Positions 18,944 to 26,718 of a stretch of DNA of 64,000 nucleotides are shown one piece after another (the first letter of the stretch is position 1; each line of letters opens with the position of its first letter). Source of the stretch: Streptomyces flaveolus (GTDB lineage Bacteria > Actinomycetota > Actinomycetes > Streptomycetales > Streptomycetaceae); contig NZ_JNWV01000008.1 in assembly GCF_000716535.1 (NCBI RefSeq), forward strand, positions 62,001 to 126,000. The letters are read 5' to 3'. Below the pieces are notes generated by a model that was given only the letters and a program-made list of their open reading frames with translations, made no database searches and had not been told where the DNA came from. The position numbers were made by a program, and so were the translations under genes.

Positions 18944-20392
18944 TCAGTCCTCGTTCTCACCCTGCCGGGACGACGCCTCGGCCGCCTTCGCCGCCGCGCT
19001 CCCCGGCCGCTTCCGGGCCACCCAACCCTCGATATTCCGCTGCTGACCACGGGCCACGGCCAGCGAACCCGGCGGCACATCCTTCGTGATCACCGACCCG
19101 GCCGCGGTGTAAGCACCGTCCCCGACCGTGACAGGCGCCACAAACATGTTGTCCGCACCGGTCCGGCAATGCGACCCCACCGTGGTGTGATGCTTGTCCT
19201 GACCGTCGTAGTTCACGAACACACTCGCCGCGCCGATGTTCGTGTACTCACCGATCCTCGCGTCCCCCACGTACGACAGGTGCGGCACCTTCGTGCCCTC
19301 CCCGATGGACGCGTTCTTCGTCTCCACGTACGTCCCGATCTTGCCCTTCGCACCCAGCCGGGTCCCCGGCCGCAGATACGCGAACGGCCCCACGGACGCC
19401 TGCGGCCCCACGACCGCCCCGTCGGACACCGTGTTGTCCACCCGCGCCCCCGCACCCACCTCGGTGTCCTTCAGCCGACAGTTGGGCCCCACCTCGGCAC
19501 CCTCACCCAGCCGCGTCGACCCCATGAGCTGCGTCCCCGGATGCACCACCGCGTCCCGCTCGAAGCTGACGGTCACATCCACCCACGTGGACGCCGGATC
19601 CACGATCGTGACCCCCTCCAGCATCGCCCGCTCCAACAGCCGGTCGTTCAGGATCCGCCGCGCCTGAGCGAGCTGCACCCGGTTGTTGATCCCGGCGATC
19701 TCACGGTGATCGGCCGCCACCGACGCCCCCACCCGGTGCCCGGCCTCCCGCAGGATCCCCAGCACGTCCGTGAGGTACTCCTCACCCTGGCTGTTGTCCG
19801 TCCGCACCTTCTTCAGCGCGTCCGCCAACAACTGCCCGTCGAACGCGAACACACCGCTGTTGATCTCCCGGATCTCCCGCTGCGCCTCGGACGCGTCCTT
19901 GTGCTCCACGATCGCGGTGACGGCACCCGTCGCCTCGTCCCGCACGATCCGGCCGTAACCGGTCGCGTCCGGGACCTCGGCCGTCAGCACGGTCACGGCG
20001 TTGCCGTCGGCGTGATGCGTCCCGGCGAGCCGGCGGAGCGTGTCGGCGGTGAGCAGCGGCGTGTCCCCGCACACCACCACGACCGTCCCGTCGACGGACC
20101 CGCCCAGCTCCTCCAGACCCATCCGCACGGCGTGCCCGGTCCCGTTCTGCTCCGCCTGCACGGCGGTCCTGGTGGCCGGGTCGATCTCGGCGAGGTGCGC
20201 GCCGACCTGCTCACGGGCGTGGCCCACCACGACGACCAGGTTCTGCGGGTCCAACTCACGGGCGGCGGCCAGCACGTGTCCGACCAGGGAACGGCCGCAG
20301 ATGTCGTGCAGGACCTTCGGTGTGGCCGACTTCATACGGGTGCCCTCACCCGCTGCGAGAACGACGACGGCGGCCGGGCGGATGGCGCTCAC
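18944..20392 (-). CDS. glmU: Bifunctional UDP-N-acetylglucosamine pyrophosphorylase / glucosamine-1-phosphate N-acetyltransferase
   Basis: A protein of 482 residues. The N-terminal pyrophosphorylase domain has VLAAGEGTRMKSATPKVLH and CGDTPLL. The C-terminal left-handed beta-helix carries hexapeptide repeats and the acetyltransferase pieces NIGAASVFVNYDG and KHHTTVGSHCRTG. It makes UDP-GlcNAc for peptidoglycan. The start chosen is GTG 20392 (MSAIRPAAVVVLAAG), behind GAAGGG. The longer frame to 20530 crosses a terminator hairpin and nearly reaches the tRNA gene. Confidence 0.96.
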   Translation of the reverse strand: MSAIRPAAVVVLAAGEGTRMKSATPKVLHDICGRSLVGHVLAAARELDPQNLVVVVGHAREQVGAHLAEIDPATRTAVQAEQNGTGHAVRMGLEELGGSVDGTVVVVCGDTPLLTADTLRRLAGTHHADGNAVTVLTAEVPDATGYGRIVRDEATGAVTAIVEHKDASEAQREIREINSGVFAFDGQLLADALKKVRTDNSQGEEYLTDVLGILREAGHRVGASVAADHREIAGINNRVQLAQARRILNDRLLERAMLEGVTIVDPASTWVDVTVSFERDAVVHPGTQLMGSTRLGEGAEVGPNCRLKDTEVGAGARVDNTVSDGAVVGPQASVGPFAYLRPGTRLGAKGKIGTYVETKNASIGEGTKVPHLSYVGDARIGEYTNIGAASVFVNYDGQDKHHTTVGSHCRTGADNMFVAPVTVGDGAYTAAGSVITKDVPPGSLAVARGQQRNIEGWVARKRPGSAAAKAAEASSRQGENED

Positions 20393-20469
20393 GGGGTTGC
20401 CCTTCGGCTGTGGGTGGGTGGGGGTGACAGCCGCAGGATACCGGGGCGGGTTGGGGGGGACATGAGCGC

Positions 20470-20495
20470 GGGCCCTGACGGTGGTGTCAGGGCCC
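20470..20495 (-). terminator. Terminator after tRNA-Gln
   Basis: A perfect 10-bp stem GGGCCCTGAC (20470-20479) pairs with 20486-20495 across a 6-base loop. It lies 21 bp downstream of the tRNA 3' end and upstream of glmU. Confidence 0.85.
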
Positions 20496-20516
20496 GAACC
20501 TAGGTCTTGTGTGCTG

Positions 20517-20592
20517 TGGCTCCCCCGCAAGGATTCGAACCTTGTCCTGCTGGTACCAAAAACCAGTGTGCTGCCAGTTACACCACGGGGGA
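20517..20592 (-). tRNA. tRNA-Gln (anticodon TTG), CCA encoded
   Basis: On the minus strand the seven-base acceptor stem TCCCCCG (20592-20586) pairs with CGGGGGA (20527-20521), followed by discriminator G and a genomically encoded CCA (20519-20517). The anticodon stem CTGGT/ACCAG encloses TTTTGGT, giving anticodon TTG. The T-arm GGTTCGAATCC is standard. It lies 14 bp downstream of the stop of the HTH/LAGLIDADG-like gene on the same strand. Confidence 0.96.
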
Positions 20593-20606
20593 CAGCGATT
20601 CAGACC

Positions 20607-21473
20607 TTACCCGAGACGTGCCTGGGCCTGGGCCACGATCCCGTTCCACCATCCTTCGATGCGGTTGTACAGATGGGCACTTCTGGCTACGCCGACGACA
20701 AGGCAACCGTGGTAGTCGTCGCCGATGTTCTTGCGGACCGTCTTGGGGTTGTGCCGCTTCAACGTCGGCTTGGCGAAGACACCCGGGTCGACATCGGCGA
20801 TGTCCGCCCACTGGCGATGGGCGGCCGCGACGTCCGCTGACTCGTGGATGAGCACCCGGAAGGTCAGGCGCTCGCGATCCACGCCGAGCAGGTCCAGCCA
20901 CGCCAGGTAGGTCCGGATCACGCCCGGGTCGCTGTTGACGAAGATCGCACGTTCCCGGCGGTCGTACGGCTTGCTCTTTGCCCCCTCTGCCCAGTAAAGG
21001 GCGATTCCCGCCATGAAGAGCTCGCGATCGGTGAGTTCACCGACCTCGTCGAGGGCTGCTGCTTTCGTCCGCTCCAGCTTCTCCCTGTCGGCAGCGCGGC
21101 GCTTTGCCAGGCCCTCCTGCATCAGAGCCCGTTGCTCCTCTGGTGTGTACCTGGGTGCCGGCTTCGGTAGATCGCGCACCCACAGCGACACCGAACTCCG
21201 TGAGCAGCCCAGTTCCGCCTCGATCTGGTCGTAGGTCCAGCCCTGGAGCCGTAGCTCTCGTGCCCGCGCTCGCAGGTCGTCCTTCGCCCTCGGGCGCCTC
21301 GTCCAGGCCGGCGGGGGCTCGCCCTTCACCAGTTGGTTGAGGATGTCGTTGTTGTAGATCTTCAGCTCGTCGCGGATCTGGCGGAGGCTGCGGCCTGCCC
21401 GGCGCAGGGCGATCGCCTGTTCCCGCAGCCCCTCGAAGTCGGCGTATGTGCCCGGTGAATGTGCCATACGCAT
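20607..21473 (-). CDS. Two-HTH protein with LAGLIDADG-like core, adjacent to tRNA-Gln
   Basis: A protein of 288 residues. Segment 1 (residues about 12-50) is a helix-turn-helix: IALRRAGRSLRQIRDELKI. Segment 2 (about 70-98) is a second HTH of resolvase/sigma-4 type: GWTYDQIEAELGCSRSSVSLW. A Lys/Arg-rich helix follows (about 110-145). The C-terminal half begins FMAGIALYWAEGAKS, which resembles a LAGLIDADG motif with its terminal acidic residue, followed by FVNSDPGVIRTYLAWL and a short HxxxDV segment. Homologues are common in Streptomyces as hypothetical proteins. It could be a DNA-binding regulator built on a homing-endonuclease fold (compare WhiA) or an endonuclease. A perfect palindrome abuts its start. 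Confidence 0.7.
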   Translation of the reverse strand: MRMAHSPGTYADFEGLREQAIALRRAGRSLRQIRDELKIYNNDILNQLVKGEPPPAWTRRPRAKDDLRARARELRLQGWTYDQIEAELGCSRSSVSLWVRDLPKPAPRYTPEEQRALMQEGLAKRRAADREKLERTKAAALDEVGELTDRELFMAGIALYWAEGAKSKPYDRRERAIFVNSDPGVIRTYLAWLDLLGVDRERLTFRVLIHESADVAAAHRQWADIADVDPGVFAKPTLKRHNPKTVRKNIGDDYHGCLVVGVARSAHLYNRIEGWWNGIVAQAQARLG

Positions 21474-21474
21474 A

Positions 21475-21486
21475 CCGTCCGGACGG
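21475..21486. promoter_or_regulatory. 12-bp palindrome at the start of the HTH gene
   Basis: CCGTCCGGACGG is a perfect palindrome located one base upstream of the start codon (21473) of the HTH/LAGLIDADG-like gene. It is a natural candidate for autoregulatory binding. A 12-bp GC-only palindrome could also occur by chance in this genome. Confidence 0.4.
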
Positions 21487-21633
21487 AATGTTGGGTTCCG
21501 GGGGCGAACGGGAGAGGTTCACCAGTTCGAGGGATAGCGGGTGGTTTCGAGGTCGTTCGGTTACCGAGGGTGGCGTGTGGTGGTAGGCGAAAGTCACCGG
21601 AAATGCCGCACCGCTCGCCCGTAGGCTGGAGGC

Positions 21634-22947
21634 ATGACCACGACGGGGGAAGACCACGAGAGGGCGCTGACCGGCCCTTGGTGGTGGGTGAGGCGGCGCG
21701 GCGCGGCGCTCGACGGGGCGCTGGCGCTGGTGTCCGCGATGGAGTGCGCGGCGGAGGGGATTCCGTTCGCGCGGGACGCGGGGATCCCGGCGTCCGTGGG
21801 GATCGTGTTCGGTCTGATCGCCGGTTCGGTGTTGTTGGTGCGCCGGAAGTGGCCGATCGCGGTGGTGTTGGTGGCGATCGCGATCACGCCTGCCCAGATG
21901 GGTTTCCTGATGGGTGTGGTCGGTCTGTACACGCTGGCGGCGGCGGAGTTGCCGCGGCGGATCATCGGGGCGTTGGCGGGGATGTCGCTGCTGGGGACGG
22001 CGGTGGTGACGTTCGTGCGGGTGCGGCAGGACATGTCGCGTGGTGATCTGACGCTGGGTGACTGGTTCGTGCCGTTCGCGGCGGTGACGACGGCGTTGGG
22101 GCTGACGGCTCCGCCGGTGTTGCTGGGGCTGTACGTGGGGGCGCGGCGGCGGTTGATGGAGAGCTTGCGGGAGCGGGCGGACAGTCTGGAGCGGGAGCTG
22201 CAGTTGCTCGCGGAGCGGGCGGAGGAGCGGGCCGAGTGGGCGCGTAACGAGGAGCGGACGCGGATCGCTCGGGAGATGCATGACGTGGTCGCGCACCGGG
22301 TGAGTCTGATGGTGGTGCATGCGGCGGCGTTGCAGGCGGTGGCGCGGAAGGACCCGGAGAAGGCGGTGCGCAATGCCGCGTTGGTGGGGGACATGGGGCG
22401 GCAGGCGTTGACCGAGTTGCGGGAGATGCTGGGGGTGCTGCGGGCGGGGGAGGGCGCGGGCCGGCGTGCGGCGTCGGCGCCGTTGGCGGCGGTGGGGGAG
22501 GCGGCTGCGGCGGCGGCTTCGCGGGTGGCCGAGGTGGACGGGTCCGGGGAGGGGCCGTGTCTGTCGGAGCTGGATGAGTTGATCGGGCAGTCGGCCGCCG
22601 CGGGGATGGTGGTGGATCTGTCGGTCGAGGGGGAGGTGCGGTCGTATGCGGCGGAGATCGAGCAGACGGCGTACCGGGTGGTGCAGGAGGCGTTGACGAA
22701 CGTCCACAAGCACGCGGCGGGTGCGAAGACGCATGTGCGGTTGGCGCATCGGGTGTCGGAGATCGCGATGCAGGTGGAGAACGAGCCGCCGCCGGAGCCG
22801 GCGTCGGCGTCGGCGGCGGGGTTGCCGTCGGGTGGGAACGGCCTGGTGGGGATGCGGGAGCGGGTCGTGGCGCTGGGTGGGGTGTTCGTGTCGGGTCCGA
22901 CGGATGCGGGGGGTTTCCGGGTGTCGGCGGTGATTCCGGCGGCGTAG
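21634..22947 (+). CDS. Sensor histidine kinase (HisKA_3/NarL type), orphan
   Basis: A protein of 437 residues. The N-terminal half carries about five membrane helices (residues about 45-175, for example ASVGIVFGLIAGSVLLV and IAVVLVAIAITPAQMGFL). A coiled linker (about 180-215) leads to the phosphoacceptor helix RIAREMHDVVAHRVSLM, whose His is the autophosphorylation site. The ATPase domain has N-box QEALTNVHKHA and G-box GNGLVGMRERV. No response regulator is adjacent. The two orphan LuxR regulators at 1226 and 8460 are candidates, the second being the only one with an intact Asp. ATG 21634 follows GGAGG. Confidence 0.92.
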   Translation: MTTTGEDHERALTGPWWWVRRRGAALDGALALVSAMECAAEGIPFARDAGIPASVGIVFGLIAGSVLLVRRKWPIAVVLVAIAITPAQMGFLMGVVGLYTLAAAELPRRIIGALAGMSLLGTAVVTFVRVRQDMSRGDLTLGDWFVPFAAVTTALGLTAPPVLLGLYVGARRRLMESLRERADSLERELQLLAERAEERAEWARNEERTRIAREMHDVVAHRVSLMVVHAAALQAVARKDPEKAVRNAALVGDMGRQALTELREMLGVLRAGEGAGRRAASAPLAAVGEAAAAAASRVAEVDGSGEGPCLSELDELIGQSAAAGMVVDLSVEGEVRSYAAEIEQTAYRVVQEALTNVHKHAAGAKTHVRLAHRVSEIAMQVENEPPPEPASASAAGLPSGGNGLVGMRERVVALGGVFVSGPTDAGGFRVSAVIPAA

Positions 22948-23032
22948 GGGTGGGCAGTTCGTGACCTTGTCCTGGTGGGGGCATGCGGGGGGCAGGTCGC
23001 CGGGTTTTTGGGCCCGGGCCGGGGGGTGAGCC

Positions 23033-23866
23033 GTGGCGTGGGGGGTTCTGCTCGGTCTTTGCTGTGTGGTGACGGGGGTCGCCGGCTGGTTCTTCCGCCG
23101 GGCGTACCGGCGCTGTGCGGAGGCGCCGGTGGGTGCGTGGCCGGAGGGTGTGGAGCTGGGTCCGTACGAGGTGGCGTTCCTCTCGGGCCGGGGTGCGTAC
23201 GTCGGGCGGACGGCGATGGCGTCGATGCTGCTGGGTGGGCGGTTGTCGGTGCGGGGCCAGGTGGTCACGATCACTGATCCGGTGCCGCGGGACGCGGTGG
23301 AGGCGGCTGTGATCGGGGTGATGGGTGTGCGGCCGCGGCGCCGGGTGTGGCGGCGGATGGACCGGTTGGTGAGGCGTCCGGCGATCGACGCGGTCGGTGA
23401 CCGGCTGGCGGAGTGGGGGCTGGTCGACGGCAGTCCGTCGCGGGTGCGGGCGTTCGGTGCGGCCGACTTCCTGTTGTGGGTGGCTCACTGGGTGTCGGGG
23501 TTGCTGGGGGTGGCGGCGGTGGCTGTCGCGGCGGCGCGGGGCGGGCCGGTGTGGGTCGTGTCGGCGGTCGTGGTGGTGGTGATGGTCGCCGGTGCGCGGG
23601 CTCATCGTCATGAGGGTGTGGGGTCCGGGTGGCTGTCGGAGGCGGGGCGGGCGGCGCTTGCCGCGCATGAGGCCCGGTGGCCCGGTGGGGTGTGGGCGCC
23701 GGAGGGGAACGACGGGCTGCGCGGGGAGGCGGCCGTGCGTCTGGGGAAGGCGGCTCGTGGGTGGATGTACGACGAGCTGGGGCGTCTGGAGGAGGCGACG
23801 AAGTGGCCTTCGTCGGGGTCCGCGGACCCCGGCTACGACGACCCGCCGGGGCTGGGCGGGCTGTAG
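23033..23866 (+). CDS. TIGR04222-type membrane protein
   Basis: A protein of 277 residues. An N-terminal membrane helix (VLLGLCCVVTGVAGWFF) is followed by the family-like segment LGPYEVAFLSGRGAYVGRTAMASMLLGGRL (key pieces YEVAFLSG and LLGGRL), typical of the actinobacterial TIGR04222 proteins. Central helices follow (LLWVAHWVSGLLGVAAVAVAA and VVSAVVVVVMVAGA), then a cytoplasmic tail. The function of the family is unknown. GTG 23033 follows GGGGGGTGAG. It lies 85 bp downstream of the sensor kinase on the same strand and may share its transcript. Confidence 0.8.
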   Translation: MAWGVLLGLCCVVTGVAGWFFRRAYRRCAEAPVGAWPEGVELGPYEVAFLSGRGAYVGRTAMASMLLGGRLSVRGQVVTITDPVPRDAVEAAVIGVMGVRPRRRVWRRMDRLVRRPAIDAVGDRLAEWGLVDGSPSRVRAFGAADFLLWVAHWVSGLLGVAAVAVAAARGGPVWVVSAVVVVVMVAGARAHRHEGVGSGWLSEAGRAALAAHEARWPGGVWAPEGNDGLRGEAAVRLGKAARGWMYDELGRLEEATKWPSSGSADPGYDDPPGLGGL

Positions 23867-23966
23867 GGGCGCGGGTGCCGTCCGGCGGTGGGGCGGGCGG
23901 GTGCCGGGGTGCGGGTCGACGGTGGGCCGCGCCGGCGGTGGGCCGCGCCGGGGTGGTCGTGAGGCG

Positions 23967-24150
23967 GTGGCACGTGCGGGGTGCCGTCCGGCGGGGTGCC
24001 GGGGTGCCGGGGTGTCGGCATGGCGGCGGGGGCGGACCGGGGCGGTGGTGAAGTGGTGGTACGTGCGGGGTGCCGTCCGGCGGGGTGCCGGGGTGTCGGC
24101 ATGGCGGCCGGGGCGTACCGGGGCGGTGGTGAGGCGGTGGCACGCGCGGG
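23967..24150. repeat. Minisatellite-like tandem repeat in a 445-bp non-coding gap
   Basis: The gap 23867-24311 has no credible gene. It carries a tandem repeat: copy 1 is 23967-24055 (89 bp), copy 2 is 24056-24136 (81 bp, the same unit lacking one internal CCGGGGTG), and a truncated third begins at 24137. Each copy opens GTGG(C/T)ACG(T/C)GCGGGGTG. A second short tandem repeat, about 30-33 bp with a GGCCGGTCGGCCGTGGTGCG core, occupies 24254-24305. The whole gap is G-biased on the plus strand. Confidence 0.8.
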
Positions 24151-24311
24151 GTGTCGGCCGGTCGTGGCGTGCCGGGGGGAGTCGGCGGTGTGTGCCGGGG
24201 TGGTGGCCGGCCGTGCTGTGTGCGGTGGCGGCCGGCGGTGCGGCGTGTGCCGGGGGCCGGTCGGCCGTGGTGCGTGCCCGGGGCCGGTCGGCCGTGGTGC
24301 GTGCCGGTGGG

Positions 24312-24806
24312 TCAGCCGGCGGTGAGGCGGACCGGTCGGATGCCGGTGATGAGGGTGCACAGGGCGTGGTCCATGTCGGGGCCGAGGTACCAGTCGCCGG
24401 TGTGGTCGATGGTGTAGACGCGGCCTTCGGCGTCGATGGCGAGGAGGGCGGTGTTGTCGGTCTCCTGGCCTAGGGGGCTGAGTTCGGTGCCGAGGGCGCG
24501 GCCGAGGTCGGCGAGGGTGCGGGCGTGGTGGAGGCCGTGGAGGGGGTCGACGTGGAGGCCGGCGGGGGCGATCTGGCGGCCGGGGCCGGCGGGGGTGATG
24601 TTCAGGCCGCCGAATTCGGCCCAGGCCTCGACGGCGGCGGGGAACACGGTGTGCCGGTGTCCTGCGGGTGAGGTGTGTTCACGCAGGGTGTCGGCCCAGG
24701 TCTCGGCCTGCTTTATGTCCCAGCGTCCGGGTTGCCAGCCGGCGGCGCGCAGGGCGGCGTCGACGGGTACGGGGAAGCGCGTGGTGGAGGTGCGGTCGGG
24801 GTGCAT
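24312..24806 (-). CDS. SUKH-3-family immunity protein
   Basis: A protein of 164 residues. The N-terminal pattern AALRAAGWQPGRW, then the Phe/Trp core FPAAVEAWAEFGGLNI, and the C-terminal DWYLGPDMDHALCTLITGIRP fit the SUKH-3 family, a branch of the SMI1/KNR4-like superfamily that neutralises nuclease and deaminase toxins. It lies 58 bp downstream of the deaminase gene on the same strand, in the toxin-then-immunity order. ATG 24806 follows GAAGGG. The family call rests on motif memory. Confidence 0.75.
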   Translation of the reverse strand: MHPDRTSTTRFPVPVDAALRAAGWQPGRWDIKQAETWADTLREHTSPAGHRHTVFPAAVEAWAEFGGLNITPAGPGRQIAPAGLHVDPLHGLHHARTLADLGRALGTELSPLGQETDNTALLAIDAEGRVYTIDHTGDWYLGPDMDHALCTLITGIRPVRLTAG

Positions 24807-24864
24807 CTGCCCTTCGATCGTCGTGCGTGCTGGTGGTTCCGGTGGTGCGGGTGGTCGCCGGGGG

Positions 24865-25380
24865 TCAGTCGTCGGTCGCGGCGGGGTCGACGATGCGGAC
24901 GCCGAAGTGGGCGCTGAGGGCGGTGCAGGCGCGGCAGGGTGCGGCGAAGCTGCCGTGGAGGGGGTCGCCGTCCTCGCGTATGCGGCGGGCGGTGAGTTTG
25001 GCGTGTTTGAGCGCTTTGCGGGCTTCGCCGTTGGTCATGGGTCTGCGGGCGGCGCGTTTGCTGCGGGCGGCGTCGGCGGCGGCGATGTGCCGGGAGATGA
25101 GGATGGCTTCGGCGCAGCGGCCGGTGAAGCGGTCGCGTTGGTCGCTGGTGAGGGTGTCGAGGAAGTCCTGGACGAGGTGGTGCAGGGCCGGGGGCTGGTC
25201 GCTGCGGGCGGCGGTGCCGGTGAGGGTGGCGCCGCGGACGGAGAGGGCGGCGGCGACGGTGGGCAGGATGCCGTCGCGGCGGTGTCGGAGGGTGGGGGCG
25301 GGGGGTGTGTCGGTGCCGCTCCAGTCGATGCGAGGGTCGCCGGCCCGCACGTCGGTACCTCCGGTCCGCAGAGTATTCAT
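24865..25380 (-). CDS. YwqJ-like deaminase (toxin-type nucleic acid/nucleotide deaminase)
   Basis: A protein of 171 residues. The deaminase zinc motifs are visible: FTGRCAEAILISRHI supplies the CAE (ligand plus catalytic Glu), and GSFAAPCRACTALSAHFGVRIV supplies the PCxxC ligands. The spacing of about 60 residues, with an HGS element just before PCRAC, fits the YwqJ-like group. There is no signal peptide, so unlike classic secreted toxins it should stay in the cytoplasm. ATG 25380 follows GAGGGAAGAA; longer frames upstream lack support. It is followed by the SUKH-3 gene, its probable antidote. Confidence 0.78.
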   Translation of the reverse strand: MNTLRTGGTDVRAGDPRIDWSGTDTPPAPTLRHRRDGILPTVAAALSVRGATLTGTAARSDQPPALHHLVQDFLDTLTSDQRDRFTGRCAEAILISRHIAAADAARSKRAARRPMTNGEARKALKHAKLTARRIREDGDPLHGSFAAPCRACTALSAHFGVRIVDPAATDD

Positions 25381-25667
25381 GATCGTTCTTCCCTCCCCGG
25401 GCATCCCCCCGAAGGACACAGGGTGCCAAATGCCGTGGCTGGTGGGGAAGCTGGGGCGGTGCGACACGCCCGTGTCCGGGCGGTCCGTGACGGTGGGGTG
25501 ACGGCTGGTCACGGTGGTGGCCGGCGGGGGTGCGGGTGGGGGTCGAGGGGTGCCGGGGTGGGGATGCGGTGGGCCGGTGACCGGGGTTGGCGTACCGCAT
25601 AGGCTGTCGCCGTCCGCGATCGACACCGCCGTTCAGGCCAGAGAGAACGCCGCAGGGGGCAACCGCC

Positions 25668-26708
25668 ATGACGACAGGTCGGCTCGGGCTGGGTGCACCG
25701 CCCAGCGGCCAGGCCGGGGGGCAAGCCGCGCCGCCGAACGCGGCCTACGCCGGGCAGGTCGTGCACTTTCCGGATCCGGTCCGGGCGGCACGTCACCCGA
25801 GAGGGGTACGGGTCGATGAGCGGGGTCACCCGGATTTCTCGCCGTACGCGCGTGTGGCGGTGGAGATCGCCGAGCCGCCGGAGGGGTTCGGGGTCGACGA
25901 GTTGCGGCTGACGGACTATGTGTCGGCGAACGCGGCGCTGGCGGCGGCGGGGCACGAGTTGTGGGACACGGTGCCGGATGTGGCGACGCCGCACGGCTGG
26001 ACGTGGCATCACGTGGCGGGTACGCGGCGGCTGGAGCTGGTGCCGGTCGAGGTGAAGGCGCTGCTGCGGCATCACGGCGGGGTGGCGACGGCGCCGGTGG
26101 ACCACGGCAAGCGGGGTACGCGGCCGTTGCAGGAGTCGCGGCCGGCGCACTTCGGGTTGCCGAAGTCGGGTGTGGCGGTGACGGAGGCGCAGGTGCAGGG
26201 GGTCGAGGAGGACCTCGGCTACCGGCTGCCGGGTGCCTACCGCTCGTTCCTGAAGGCGGCGGGTGGCTGCGCGCCGGTCGGTACGGCGCTGGACGCCGAG
26301 TTGGGGCTGCTGCTGGACCAGCCGTTCTTCACGGTGCGGGACGAGGCCGCGGTCAATGACCTGGTGTACGTGAACAAGTGCCTGCGCGACCATCTGACGA
26401 AGGACTACCTCGCGGTGACCTTCGTGCAGGGCGGGCTGCTCGCGGTGAAGGTGAAGGGCGAGCGGGTCGGTTCGGTGTGGTTCTGCGCGTACGACGATGT
26501 GCGGGACGTGGATCCGTCGTGGTCGCCGGCGGAACGGGTGGAGCGTCTGCTGCTGCCGTGCGGCGACGACTTCGACGCGTTTCTGTCCCGGCTGGCCGGT
26601 AGTCCGCCGGAGTTGGAGACGGTGGCCCATCTGATGGTGGACGGTGGTTTCGCCCGTGTCGTCCCGGTGTCTTCCGGCTCGGCGTCTTCCGGCCCGGTGG
26701 GGGAGTGA
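25668..26708 (+). CDS. WHH-type HNH nuclease domain fused to a SUKH (SMI1/KNR4) immunity domain
   Basis: A protein of 346 residues. Residues about 35-140 match the HNH/Endo VII 'WHH' toxin nucleases: FPDPVRAARHPRG, then DFSPYARVAVEI, then GWTWHHVAGTRRLELVP with WHH at 113-115, then the RHHGG element. In the family the segment after LVP normally carries a His; here it reads VEVKALL (Lys at about 130), so activity may be altered. Residues about 170-335 form a SUKH-1 domain (VEEDLGYRLPGAYRSFLKAAGGC). Nuclease and immunity are thus in one chain. ATG 25668 has GGGGG upstream. It diverges from the deaminase gene across 287 bp and precedes the next fusion gene by 10 bp. Confidence 0.75.
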   Translation: MTTGRLGLGAPPSGQAGGQAAPPNAAYAGQVVHFPDPVRAARHPRGVRVDERGHPDFSPYARVAVEIAEPPEGFGVDELRLTDYVSANAALAAAGHELWDTVPDVATPHGWTWHHVAGTRRLELVPVEVKALLRHHGGVATAPVDHGKRGTRPLQESRPAHFGLPKSGVAVTEAQVQGVEEDLGYRLPGAYRSFLKAAGGCAPVGTALDAELGLLLDQPFFTVRDEAAVNDLVYVNKCLRDHLTKDYLAVTFVQGGLLAVKVKGERVGSVWFCAYDDVRDVDPSWSPAERVERLLLPCGDDFDAFLSRLAGSPPELETVAHLMVDGGFARVVPVSSGSASSGPVGE

Positions 26709-26718
26709 GCTGCAGGCG

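Noticed and set aside
20517..21473. Integrated element using tRNA-Gln as attachment site
   Set aside because: No integrase, excisionase or duplicated tRNA 3' end was seen; only one odd gene lies at the tRNA 5' side.
23967..24150. CRISPR or att-site repeats
   Set aside because: Units are directly tandem without spacers and differ by an internal 8-bp slip; no integrase is nearby.
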